This document shows, piece after piece, positions 45,431 to 56,509 of a stretch of 64,000 bases of DNA. The DNA lies in NCBI GenBank assembly GCA_029891345.1, contig CM056997.1:221216172-221280171 (forward strand), in the 5' to 3' direction. Under the pieces are notes generated by a model. The model ran no database searches and was not told the origin of the DNA. It saw nothing but the letters and a program-made list of their open reading frames with translations. Position 1 is the first letter of the stretch, and the number at the start of each line of letters is the position of its first letter. The DNA is from Dryococelus australis (taxonomy: Eukaryota; Arthropoda; Insecta; Phasmatodea; Phasmatidae). Position numbers and translations under genes: made by a program.

Positions 45431-46733
45431 TCAGTAATACCATCGTGTCTTCAATGTTGGGTATTAAATGAAATACTTATTTTACGACGTTAATCATTGT
45501 GTCTGACAAACTTGCAGTAACAGTTTTGGAAAAAGAGTTCCAAATTGATGAAAAACTGCTAGTTGCCATAAGTGTTTGTTTTTCCCCTCAGAGACAACTA
45601 ATGTACGAGTAACGCATTGATACCCATATGTTCGTTTTGATGGAACTGTTCGGTACTTTACGACAAAATGGCTAAAATGAAGGGCCGCAAAAATGTTCTT
45701 ATTCTTACGACTATACAGTAACATTTTTAACACAGCTTGTCTAATTAACTTTGAAAATAATGTAGTAAAAACAAATGAAGCAAAACAAATTTTTTTTCTA
45801 GGAAATGATTTATTTTGTAAACGCGATACTAAATTATCTGCTAGTGACCCTTTTTTTACGTTTTCAATTCCCCGGTTTGATAAGCCATTAAGTTAACTTC
45901 TCAAGTCGGTGTAGGAGAACGCTCCGATCAAAGTTATTTATTTATTGTCTGCTTTGTGATATTCCTTCGCGTTATTGAATTGTTTTGCACGTAGTTAGTT
46001 AATTCTGTATATTGACTTACAGTTCACTAACACATATCAAAATGAAGAGTGGTCCAATTGAAAAAGGAGCATAAAATACAGTCGTATAAGGTTTAGCCTG
46101 TCTTCAAAGCAATGGGCTAATTTCGCTGGTTTCTTATTTGTAAAATGTCTCACGTCACTGTAAAGGACGACCGGTTTCCAAAATTGGGAAACTTGTTGGC
46201 AAACGCACGAAATTATTCTGGCCTCTTATTTAACGAGGGGACAGGCGGCCTTACAAAAATAACCGCTTTAAAATGGCCGGCAGTTGTGCGCAAATGACCA
46301 ATGATGAACGTGTACAATTCACGACAAGTGTTGCACCTCTTGCAACATACTATGTGTTGTTTAGAAAAAATAAGAATGGAATTCCTAATATTTAGGTGCA
46401 GGTACTACCTGGCTTTATTTTTAATTTATATACTCATTACAAGTTATTTCGCGCTAAGTAATGAAGGGTATTAAGGTTCCGATCATACAGGATCAAGCTA
46501 AGTGAGTTAGATATTCTCTAAACTTCCATCACGACTGGAAATCCCGCTTGCTGCTTGTCCATAGTTGGTTCGTGGCACGTTTTGTAAACCATTTCCTCAA
46601 ATCGATGGTGATTTGCTCTTATTTTTTGATACATAACTGGGAAATATTTACCCGCAGAAGTTCAGGGACATTTCTCAATGCCTTCCCTGTCTTGCTATAG
46701 CCTCTGTCTCATTAGTTCGCTGACCGTAGAATC

Positions 46734-46768
<35 letters not shown>

Positions 46769-48507
46769 GCACCTATAGTCCATTCCCCACTGGAAGAGAC
46801 TTTCTCGGAGCCCTGCTAAATATCTACTTGCAGTCCCGTTTCGTATCCTTCCGCCAAATGTAAACAAACATTGCCATGTGACTGTCATGTAGCATCTGAC
46901 AAAATCAATGGTTACAATCCGTTATGTGTTTGTGTGTACATGTGTTCGTATACTTTCGCTACACCTAAACATAAACATTGAAATGTGACTTCTACTTTTA
47001 TACCTGTCAAATGCGTTGTTTACTGTTTACAGCTTTTCACAGAATTCTGTCACATTGCAAAAATCATTCCGTACGAGAATTCATAGTTTAGGCCTATAAC
47101 ATAATTTAGGTCAGCTTTATGACGTTTTAAAAATGCTTGTATTAGCGATAGTTCTTACAGTTATTTTACATTAACACGTTTGTTTTCCACGACATAGCAC
47201 ATTATACGTACTGAACGTTAATATTATGCCGTGACTGTGTTTTACAGTTACAATTGCGGGGTAAAGAATTGTAGTATTTAACCTTTTGTTATTGATGTGT
47301 GTTGGTTTATTTCCTTAAAAGGGCGGCCTCAGTTGGAATAAATATTAAAACGAAGGGACAACCAGTCGAACGAAAAAGGCACATTAAATTCAAGCATGCA
47401 ACTTGTGTCGCGTATTTTTTCTCGTACAAACTTAAAACATAGCGGTGAACATGCACACAAAAAAGCCTAGCGTAAATTTTATTCTGTTCATATTTCTATG
47501 TATTGCTACTTCCCTACTGTTTATTAGGTTTATTGAAATTCATCGGGCTGGGCTTAGTATTTTGTTGGAATTGTAGCAAATCACATTACACGACTGTGTT
47601 TCAAAGACATAGGGCAAAGGTAACAACGTTGTGATAAATAAACAGACATGGATGTAAGTAATTAATTTCGTCATAAAAACAGTTCACAGTTAAAACGTAT
47701 GAATAGTGCACATGAAATATTTTAAATCACGCACTCACACACAGGGACAGCGTAACGACCACCACACAGCAACATCACGCCCTTATACACGCAATGGTTG
47801 ACGAAACACACGTCACAGTATATTTATTACTGCAGTGGAAACACAGATTTACCACAACATCGTAACTTGCCTAGGTAGGTTTAAAAACCACAACGTCTAA
47901 ACGTGATGTGGTAATTTGAAGTATTTTTCTTAGTAAGAGTAATTTACGTTTCGTTTGGCAAAAAGCAACACGCCATGTCATGGCTCGCCACGTCTGGCAA
48001 CTTAAGATGGTAGGCCTAACTGTCCCGCCGTCATATCTAAATATATACTAAAATATGTATTCAAACATTAAAATCTCTTTTCAGTTGTAAATTACAAATT
48101 CAAAAATCATTATTTTGCTTTAATAAGTATGAAATATGCTACAATTGAAAACATGTATAATGTCATTGCTTACTAGCGATGCGAAACTTCCCAGTGTGAG
48201 AGAGGCAAAGAAAGAGTGAGCGACAAGCTCCGTCCAGCCGACAGTTGCTTCCTCAGTCGATAAAACAAACACCGTGCCACTACAGCCTATGCACAATATT
48301 TTGCGCTGTTATTCTAAACTGTAAAAATGAAATATGTTGCTATCGGGGCTACCTAAATATTTAAATATTTTAATAGGAACAGTTTAATTTACAAACGGCA
48401 TACTAAAAAACTAGGTGAAAATAATATTGTGACAGCTATCCCTGCACATTGAACGAAACCTAATACCGACGGAGCCATATTGAAGCTGAGAAAATGTTGG
48501 TCGTTAC
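45431..48507. other. unannotated AT-rich stretch
   Basis: About 3 kb with no supported gene. A (TA)n microsatellite lies at 46738-46764. Short frames are ordinary for AT-rich DNA. Confidence 0.4.
46738..46764. repeat. (TA)n microsatellite
   Basis: Thirteen uninterrupted TA dinucleotides. Confidence 0.95.
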
Positions 48508-48627
48508 CTTCGCTGCGACGGAGGTGTGTTTGACGAGCTCCACGCCTCATATCCGCTAGGAAGGCCTGCTGGTCTGCAAGTGTGGGCGCCACGGAACTGC
48601 TACCGCCCGCGAAATGTATGACTGCCC
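48508..48627 (-). CDS. candidate exon with splice donor (unproven)
   Basis: The minus strand is open across a GC-richer patch. It encodes a protein-like peptide (VAPTLADQQAFLADMRRGAR, then a basic THLRRSE) and reaches 'agcgaag|gtaacgacc', a good donor, at 48508/48507. The L-x2-M-x2-G spacing loosely recalls WH2 actin-binding motifs, but the basic residues sit too far downstream, so I do not assign it. The upstream boundary is open; 'cttgcag' near 48575 and 'gtagcag' near 48600 are possible acceptors. Confidence 0.3.
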
Positions 48628-48639
48628 TCCCCTCCCTCG

Positions 48640-50307
48640 TACATCACCTTGACCACGTGACACCAGCCAGCCAGTCACGTTCCACCAGAGTGCCCTTTCA
48701 GGACTTCCCGAGATCGGTGGAGTGAAGATCATTTTGTATCGTTCTCGATGGTTTCAAATAAAATATAGACTCACTTAGGTTCGGGGAGACAGTACACGTG
48801 GATTCTGTTAGGCAAGAACTGCTGTTCCATTTACATTTTAAAAAGGGGGAAAAAAAGGTGGGGGGGGGCCCCTTGCTGCAATTTTACTTAAGAGATAAGT
48901 ATCATGTAAATTTATTGTATAGCCAAATTTGTATATATCATGTAAATTTTGGCAAAGACATGTTTTATATCTCATGTAAATACTTCGGGAAATAACTATT
49001 TTTATACCCAATGTAATCAGTGAGAAAATTGTAAATATATATTTTTATATAAAATTATTTATAAGTGAGATTGGGGGAAAAAACTATGTAAATGTATATA
49101 TTTGGATATAAAAACCAAGGCAACGAATTTTCACTTTTTCACTGGACTCAACCTATATCCCTTTTTTGACATCATTTCTCAGCTGTTTCCCCACCTAACA
49201 CCTACATTCAGGAGGCAGTTGAGATAAAGACGTAGCCATGTGTGTGTTGGCAAACACCCTCACAATATTATAACTGTGAACAATTTCTTACCGGCCATTG
49301 CCAACACGTTGCTGTTCTCGCTGTTCATAATCCATATTTAATATGAAATAAAGATTACAACTTATAGAAGATACTAAGGTAAAGTTTAATTTATTCAATA
49401 ATACAGTACTCTTAATTTAACCACAGTGTTATATATTTGTGGAATACAGGTTATTGAAAAATCTGGTTGACATGTTACGCCTAAATTAATTTTTCAAATG
49501 TTCGTTTTCAAAAGTGTCTTCCAGTCGGGAATGGGCTACACGTAGGTGTTTTTTTTTTTTTATGATGGTATTTTTCAACTAAGCGGATCGAAACCAAGTA
49601 TTAGCGTTGTTACATAAAATTTATTTTATTGAAGTTAGTATTATTTGACTACGGTTTTCTAAAGCGTATTAAATTAACAATGTGGTAGCCTACTTACACA
49701 CGCCTATACTGAATTATGTATTTACAAATAATTACTAACCATCAAATAATTAAGTTTATATCATTACCAAAATAAAACGCGAACATTTTTCATCTTACTA
49801 CGCTCTGTCATAATCTCAGTTTATCAAATATGGAATGAAAGTCAAAGGGTATGTAAACAAATACAGCGTGCTCTACATTCCTTAGGCAATTAATTACATT
49901 TTCATAAACAATACATACTCCGATTTATATGCCAACATGTTAAGTTTTTACCCTGACTAAATGGCGTTACCAACTTTTGCTTCCAACACAGTTTTCAATG
50001 GTTTAACGTAATGAAACATCGAGTGGTATGTGATAAAACTGTGTGCTATATTATTTGTAAGATTGTGAAGCTCACCAGCAAACTACACTAGCGTTGGTCA
50101 CTTTCTTCAGCGGTTTACAACCGCAGCGGAAGGTTACGCACACGGGACTAAAACACGAGAACTCATTGGATAGCGTGTAACTTCACCACGGAAGAACGAG
50201 CGTATACCACTCCAATCACGAATAAACCTCATTACAGCAAGGAAACATTTTTTACTGAGTTTTACTTTAATGCTACATGTTCATGCATAATGGGCTATTA
50301 GTAGTAT
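48640..50307. other. unannotated AT-rich stretch
   Basis: Three spaced 'atcatgtaaat' or 'ctcatgtaaat' motifs at 48901-48981, a short G-run at 48859-48868 and a T-run at 49551-49561. No gene. Confidence 0.4.
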
Positions 50308-50315
50308 CAGACACA

Positions 50316-50357
50316 GACACGCACACACACACACATATGTATTTATATATATATATT
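50316..50357. repeat. (CA)n and (TA)n microsatellites
   Basis: 'cacacacacacaca' followed within 10 bp by 'tatatatatatat'. Confidence 0.9.
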
Positions 50358-50519
50358 AGAATGGGCTTACCCCCCTTAGAAAGGACGCTATTCTCCTCAT
50401 GTGTATAGTAGAAATCTGCTTCTAATACAGCAGGTGGTGCGCATCGTGGTGAACATTGAGTTAGGTTAATAAACCTGTCAGTCTCCGAGGCTGACATCAC
50501 TATGGATCGAAATGCTAGT

Positions 50520-50785
50520 TCAACCAGGGTGAGTGTTGAAGAGAGCTTTAGGCGGCTCTTAATATCGAGATCTTGAGAGTTGATGTTGGTGAAGCGAGGT
50601 GACAATGGAGCAGCGCCGGAATACCAGGACGAGGGAAACGGGAGATCCCTGAGAAAACCCGCAGACAAGTGGCATGGTCAGGCAAGATTCCCACGTGCGA
50701 AAATCCGGGAGCGACCCCACAGTGTAAGAAACCCAGTTCGCATTCGTGGGAGGCAAGCGCTCTGATCACTACGACAGCGCGACCC
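50520..50785 (-). mobile_element. SINE-1 copy at the start of TR5
   Basis: The minus-strand head 'gggtcgcgctgtcgtagtga', 'tcagagcgcttgcctcccac' is the A-box side, 'gcgaactgggtttcttac' a decayed B-box, 'gggttttctcagggatctcc' the body and 'ggcgctgctccattgtcacc' the 3' part. Its 5' end (50748-50785) is the sequence that reappears in every TR5 unit. Confidence 0.85.
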
Positions 50786-51716
50786 ATTGCAGGTAGCTCC
50801 GACTTGCGCACGCAAGTGTTTCATGTGTAAAGTTAGGTTAGTTCAGTAGCGAGGCCTTTCCCTACCCAGCTTCCTGCCATGAAGTGTGAGGCAAGCGCTC
50901 CGGTCACTACGACACCGCGACCCATTGCAGGTAGCTCCGACTTGCGCACGCAAGTGTTTCATGTGTAAAGTTAGGTTAGTTCAGTAGCGAGGCCTTTCCC
51001 TACCCAGCTTCCTGCCATGAAGTGTGAGGCAAGCGCTCTGGTCACTACGACACCGCGACCCATTGCAGGTAGCTCCGACTTGCGCACGCAAGTGTTTCAT
51101 GTGTAATAGGTTAGTTCAGTAGCGAGGCCTTTCCCTACCCAGCTTCCTACCATGAAGTGTGAGGCAAGCGCTCTGGTCACTACGACACCGTACCCATTGC
51201 AGGTAGCTCCGACTTGCGCACGCAAGTGTTTCATGTGTAATAGGTTAGTTCAGTAGCGAGGCCTTTCCCTACCCAGCTTCCTACCATGAAGTGTGAGGCA
51301 AGCGCTCTGGTAACTACGACACCGCGAAACATTGCAGGTAGCTCCGACTTGCGCACGCAGGTGTTTCATGTGTAAAGTTAGGTTAGTTCAGTAGCGAGGC
51401 CTTTCCCTACCCAGCTTCCTACCATGAAGTGTGAGGCAAGAGCTCCGGTCACTACGACACCGTACCCATTGCAGGTAGCTCCGAATTGCGCACGCAAGTG
51501 TTTCATGTGTAAAGTTAGGTTAGTTCAGTAGTGAGGCCTTTCCCTACCCAGCTTCCTGCCATGAAGTGTGAGGCAAGCGCTCTGGTCACTACGACACCGT
51601 ACCCATTGCAGGTAGCTCCGACTTGCGCACGCAGGTGTTTCATGTGTAAAGTTAGGTTAGTTCAGTAGTGAGGCCTTTCCCCACCCAGCTTCCTACCACG
51701 AAGTGTGAGGCAAGTG
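50748..51716. repeat. TR5 tandem array, 134-138-bp unit x 7
   Basis: Unit landmarks: 'gaggcaagcgctctggtcac', 'tacgacaccgcgaccc', 'attgcaggtagctccgactt', 'gcgcacgcaagtgtttcatg', 'gcgaggcctttccctaccca', 'gcttcctgccatgaagtgt'. 'attgcagg' starts at 50786, 50924, 51062, 51196, 51331, 51468 and 51604. The 134-bp units lack 4 bp ('gtaatagg' for 'gtaaagttagg'). The first 37 bp of each unit equal the 5' end of the adjacent SINE-1. Confidence 0.96.
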
Positions 51717-52240
51717 GTCACAGTTGACCATGAGTAGGTAGTGCAGTGTCGACCAGTGCTGTACAACGTGAAGTAGAAGCAACGTTGTCCACGTCAGTGT
51801 TAATTGTGCATACAAATGGTATAATAATACACAAAGTGAATACAAGTAGATGTTGAGGAGGACTTTGAAAAGTGGTCACAGTTGACCATGAGTAGGTAGT
51901 GCAGTGTCGACCAGTGCTGTACAACGTAAAGTAGAAGCAACTTTGTCCACGTCAGTGTTAATTGTGCATACAAATGGTATAATAATACACAAAGTGAATA
52001 CAAGTAGATGTTGAGGAGGACTTTGAAAAGTGGTCACAGTTGACCATGAGTAGGTAGTGCAGTGTCGACCAGTGCTGTACAACGTAAAGTATAAGCAACT
52101 TTGTCCACGTCAGTGTTAATTGTGCATACAAATGGTATAATAATACACAAAGTGAATACAAGAAGATGTTGAGGAGGACATTGAAAAGTGGTCATAGTTG
52201 ACCATGAGTAGGTAGTGCAGTGTTGACCAGTGCTGTACTA
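51715..52240. repeat. TR6 tandem array, 158-bp unit x 3.3
   Basis: 'tggtca(c/t)agttgaccatgag' starts at 51715, 51873, 52031 and 52189, giving a 158-bp period. The stretch 'gaatacaagtagatgttgag', 'gaggactttgaaaagtggtc' matches the family M terminus at 19840-19895 ('gcatacaagtagatcttaag', 'caggtctttcaaaagtgctc'). It joins TR5 directly. Confidence 0.95.
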
Positions 52241-52375
52241 AGGGAAGTGAGAGGAAGTTGACTGTGGCAGCTCGAAACACACCCCTGTTGTCTCTTCCTC
52301 AGACGCTCTGCCATACTAACCACTGGCTGGCCCACCCTCACACCGCTCACTTCTACTTGTCTCCACTCACAATAT

Positions 52376-52615
52376 AACTAGTCTATTCACGGTTTCTACA
52401 CACTTTTTGAAGCAAACCTTTGGAAAACCACTCCATGCAATAAATGTTTGGCTGCTTCCTTAATACCTCATATATCGCAAGCGTTTCGTACTTTCTTGAC
52501 ATATGCGTATCCTAATTTTGCTTCAATTGAAATCTTCCTTGGGTTATCGATATTTAATAATACTTCATTTATAACTCATACGAATATGACTGGAGAGGTG
52601 TATTGGTAATGGCTA
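52376..52615 (+). repeat. family F dispersed repeat
   Basis: It starts 'ctagtctattcacggtttct' and ends 'aggtgtattggtaatggcta', matching 21160-21443. Confidence 0.6.
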
Positions 52616-53365
52616 GTAAGAGATTGTGTTATGAAGAAGCGGTGCGTGGTAAATTTGATAGACTTAGCTAAGCATTGTTTGCACGGGGCGGAGGAATGGC
52701 CTGAACCTAGAACTTGAGCAGGGCTTCAGGATAGTTTGAAATAACCTTGATTGGACTATAGCAGGAGTGCTGTCGTATTTCTGTCAATTTCCGTGGCTGA
52801 CGTCGCTAACACAGCTTGGTAAAATTAAAAATTAATTCGGACATTCGCCATCGCAAAGCTGTGTCGCCAGGGAATTTTTTGCCCGAAGATGGGAATATAT
52901 GCCAGTTCTCGTCAAGAAAATTGTGGTTTAGATGGATTGTGTAAAGCATGAATTTCGGGCTGTGTTTATGTTAGCAAAATGTATATTCACGTAATGAGGG
53001 AAATACTGACGTTGCCTCACTGTCACAGTATGTGAGTCACAGCATTTACCTCGCTTACGCGAAGAGACTCACATGTTTGACCCTAGGCAAGCTTCTCTGT
53101 TAAAATTAATGGTTTGTGTTTGGATTTCACGTTATAATATCGCCGAAAAGGAAAAAGCCAAATATCACACAAGCTCTTCATTAGAGGAAATTCTCAACCG
53201 TAGAGGAAATACGACGTAGACTGCGTATTCCAACCACGTTGTAAGATACATCTAAGTCACGGCATTAAGTAACATTCTTGACTCTACATCTGTCAACACC
53301 ACATGGCTTCCAGAAAAGTTAACACTTGTTTACATAAACGGTTTGGAAATTTGCTACATTTCGTA
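52616..53365. other. unannotated stretch
   Basis: No supported feature. Confidence 0.4.
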
Positions 53366-53768
53366 TATAGGTTGTTCATGGTAAACTGAGCTCTTCTAAA
53401 AGCCCTGCTGAGACCTATTTGTATGTAAATTGCATATTATTCTGCCATACACATGTAAAACATTGCCATGGGTCTGATTAATTCATTCATACGTAAGTCA
53501 AGTGAAACTGTGACGTTATTAGAAAATTATGCATTTTACAAAGTGGCTTATTCTTACACATATATGCATTAAAAAAACAGAAACGAAAAGAAATAATTTC
53601 AGTATTCACAAATTTTATCGTACATATTTTAATTCGAAATGAAAATAGGGAACAAGTTTCCATTCATGGTTACCAACTGTACTGTGAGAGTGTCAGTCAA
53701 GTTCCCCTGCGAAATATATACGTCAAAGGTTGATTTCAGAGTGTTCAGATAACAGTGAACATCCTATA
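53366..53768. mobile_element. MITE, family M, full-length-looking
   Basis: Left 'tataggttgttcatggtaaa', 'ctgagctcttctaaaagccc'. The right end, read inverted, is 'tataggatgttcactgttat' and 'ctgaacactctgaaatcaac'. The 403-bp body aligns in reverse with 19476-19903 ('catgtaaaacattgccatgg' against 'ccatagtaatgttaatttta'). Terminal TA on both sides; no coding capacity, so it would need a transposase in trans. Confidence 0.85.
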
Positions 53769-54003
53769 ATGATTTTTAATACGCCTGAGATTGACCAAAG
53801 TTATGATTATTTTTGATGATAAAGCTTGAATCTGTTGGGCTGTTGGGCTACGTACATAAAAATGCAGGATATTCGTAGGTGCGTTGTAGAGAAGACTAGA
53901 GGTGGTGTAGATCGTGTTGAGTGTGTAGTGTAACGGCGTGATGCATCTACTCGCATGCGCATAAATAACGACATGTAAAGTGTTGAGCATGAACGTGACT
54001 TAC

Positions 54004-54193
54004 CACTGACTTCCTTTGTTACCAACACGAGTGTGAGCTTCCCAAGGGTGGTGGGGGGTGGAAACTGTGCCACTGCATAATTACCAGCGTGGAGGGGTGC
54101 GACGCACCTTCCACCCCCGCCAACATACATACATAACTCCAGCATTGGTTCCCCAGCCACCCTCGACACCTGTCCACGCTGCTCCACCTTCAT
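54004..54193 (-). CDS. candidate first coding exon (unproven)
   Basis: On the minus strand an ATG at 54193 opens 63 codons with Gly-, Val- and Pro-rich content (MKVEQRGQVSRVAGEP, later GKLTLVLVTKEVSG). The frame then meets 'gtcagtg|gtaagtcac', a near-consensus donor, at 54004/54003 in phase 1. A TATA-like 'tttataag' lies at 54230-54237, about 38 bp upstream of the ATG, leaving a very short 5' UTR. The block is GC-richer than its flanks. No signal peptide or domain is recognised. The plus strand is also partly open. Confidence 0.35.
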
Positions 54194-54229
54194 TAGGCGC
54201 CGTCACGGACCCCGTGATGTGTTGTCGCC

Positions 54230-54237
54230 CTTATAAA
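54230..54237 (-). promoter_or_regulatory. TATA-like element
   Basis: 'tttataag' on the minus strand, placed to serve the exon candidate at 54193. It is only a motif match and AT-rich genomes give many. Confidence 0.2.
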
Positions 54238-54391
54238 CAGCCCTTAATGAGACTTCCCCCGCCACCACCGCCACAATGAAACTGCCCTCCACGGAACCCC
54301 TGACGGGACGTGCGTGCTCACTCATTCACATTCGTTTCACAATCCCCGCCCTCCACACACCAGTCACCATCCAGTGTTTCCACGAACATTT

Positions 54392-54612
54392 AACTTTACT
54401 TATTCCTCACACTGACGATCCAACTGAATGCGTCACTGTTTATAGCCATGTAGGCTTATTTTACATCACTTATTCCTCACACTGACGATCCAACTGAATG
54501 CGTCACTGTTTATAGCCATGTACGCTTATTTTACATCACTTATTCCTCACACTGACGATCCAACTGAATGCGTCACTGTTTATAGCCATGTACGCTTATT
54601 TTACATCACGTA
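54392..54612. repeat. TR7 tandem repeat, 70-bp unit x 3
   Basis: 'tattcctcacactgacgatc' starts at 54401, 54471 and 54541. The three units are almost identical ('gtaggc' in the first against 'gtacgc' in the others). Confidence 0.96.
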
Positions 54613-54797
54613 TTCTGCGTAAAAAGCCATTACTCTTTGACTGAGTTCCTGTTGTATCTGCAATTATGTTACTGGCTGGGGCACTATCCGGACGTATTCA
54701 ATAAACCTAGTTACACTCGCGGAAATAGCACTGACAAACTAGTGTTTCGAGTTATACTTGTCACATCCCAATCGAATTTTTCTAATCATTAAATACT

Positions 54798-55055
54798 TGG
54801 GAGTCATGGTGGTTGAGCGGTTAGCCTGCTCGCCTCCCACAAATGCGAACCGGGTTCGACCCCCGGCCGGGTCATCCCGAATTTCGCATGTAGGAATCGA
54901 GTCTGACGATGCCCGCTGGTCGGCGGGTTTTCTCGGAGATCTCCAGTTTCCCCCACTCCTTCATTCCGGCGCTGCTACGTACTCACCTGAATCACCTGAA
55001 TTGGCTCTCAAGACCTCGCTGTTAGAAGTCGTCCAAATCTCTTCACTCTCTTACT
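54798..55055 (+). mobile_element. SINE-1 copy
   Basis: A-box-like 'catggtggttgagcggttag', B-box 'ggttcgacccccgg', body 'ggcgggttttctcggagatc', 'attccggcgctgctacgtac', 3' 'ggctctcaagacctcgctgt' and 'ttcactctcttact'. Among the better-preserved heads. Confidence 0.9.
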
Positions 55056-55599
55056 AAATAGTGACTTAAATTTCGTAAGTATACATATAATAGTGAGTGG
55101 GTAAAAGTATATATCCTGCAGCATTTAAAACGGACTGCTAGAGGAAGTGAACAACTTGAACTTATTCAAGGCAGTAACATAAGATCAGAACTAAAATAAT
55201 AGACCGGTAGCTACTTTTGGGGATTATCACATTCTTGTTCGTGTATAATTTTAACGCAGCCTTATCCAAATGTAATAATATCCATTGAATGTGGTTAATT
55301 AGGGAAAGAAAGTATAATGCATCAGACGGTTTACTATTTAATTTAAAATAATATGCACATTTTCTTACACCTTTACAAAAGAAAACAAAAAGATCCACAA
55401 GTTAGCGAATAAATACATTTACTAAATGATTACATTTTTCACCTGGAAATTTGAACACAATTTACTGAGCACGAAACCACTTTATACAAAATAATCTATT
55501 TCGTTTCGTAAATAAAGTTGTTTTATGAACTTTACAACTTATCAAACAAAATGTTCAAATGTTTACTCGACTTATTTTGCAAGGCTTATTAACTAATGA
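55056..55599. other. unannotated AT-rich stretch
   Basis: No supported feature. Confidence 0.4.
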
Positions 55600-55930
55600 A
55601 TGCCTCGACTTGTAATCTGAGATCGTAGGTTATAAACAGAGACCCGTAAATTTTGCGGATTCATTCAGCAACAAGCTAAACTTGACACTCTTTTGTGTAC
55701 TCGAGCCTCAGTTAGTTGTTTATTGGTTGGTGATATAACTTAACTCCCGAGCAGGTATCTCGGTATTCCGTTATTGTTTCCCTTGCAAGTTCGTTATTGG
55801 TCGAAAGCAGTCCGGTGCGTACATAACAAACCATAGTCCAATAGAGATGACAATTCAAGTGTATATGTTGTTGAAGTTTAACTTGTTCTCAAATGAATTC
55901 GCGACATTTCCGAATCTCTCGTTATAAAGT
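55600..55930 (+). repeat. family D dispersed element
   Basis: 'gagacccgtaaattttgcgg' near the left, 'tattggttggtgat' and 'ttattggtcgaaagc' inside, and the right end 'ttgaagtttaacttgttctc', 'aaatgaattcgcgac', which matches 33445, 25930 and 44960. Confidence 0.5.
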
Positions 55931-56224
55931 CAACTTCATCCACAGTTAGAATAGAATGATAATAGCAGTTAAACGTAACTGTTTTCAACAAAATTTCAAA
56001 ATTAAGACTAGAAATTAAACCTTGCATCCTAATCATTAAGGAACCCACCTAACTGGTGTTTCAATTGCATTGCAGTGTGATGAATGCAGTTTTTTATAAT
56101 GAAACTGTTATATGAGTGTCAATAAAGACCTCACAGACTAATGCCAGCTGATTGCTGTCAATAAATTACGCACAATAGAAACAAAATTTCGAAGGACACA
56201 AACATAGCACGAAACGTCTTTTTA
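55931..56224. other. unannotated AT-rich stretch
   Basis: No supported feature. Confidence 0.4.
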
Positions 56225-56465
56225 GAAACACTGTTTCTCAGAATATTCGGGTCGAATACATACACAACTTCCCGAGGGACCTGCAGTTAATCTTCCTGCA
56301 GAATTCACACAAAGAAAATGACAGGCTCACCTCTTCAACTCCCTTGCGCACAGGCAACAAGACGAGAACACTGCACGCCAACCCTGTGGTTTGCGAATAG
56401 AGGCGATGAGAGACTTTACCTGCGTGGCCGTAACGCCCTTATCACTCACGATCTTGATGAGTAAA
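56225..56465 (+). repeat. family B dispersed repeat
   Basis: 'agaatattcgggtcgaatac', 'acttcccgagggacctg', 'aaatgacaggctcacctctt', 'cactgcacgcca', 'gcgtggccgtaacgccctta'. Same order as 18730-18940 and 59880-60110. TR8 starts about 50 bp downstream. Confidence 0.7.
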
Positions 56466-56509
56466 ACGGATGGTCGAGACTAAGCTCCTCGTCGACAACG
56501 CGGCAAGTG

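Noticed and set aside
48508-48600. WH2 actin-binding motif
   Set aside because: The hydrophobic-x2-M-x2-G spacing fits loosely, but the L-K/R-K/R element is displaced by three residues, so the assignment is not safe.
50813-51680. Telomere-type TTAGG repeats in TR5 ('agttaggttagttc')
   Set aside because: There are only two TTAGG-like pentamers per unit, separated by unrelated sequence. No true (TTAGG)n run exists in the window.
53807-54003. Extending the 54193 minus-strand frame to its stop at 53807
   Set aside because: Sequence past 54003 turns AT-rich and loses coding character directly after the GTAAGT donor, so a splice there is likelier if the exon is real.
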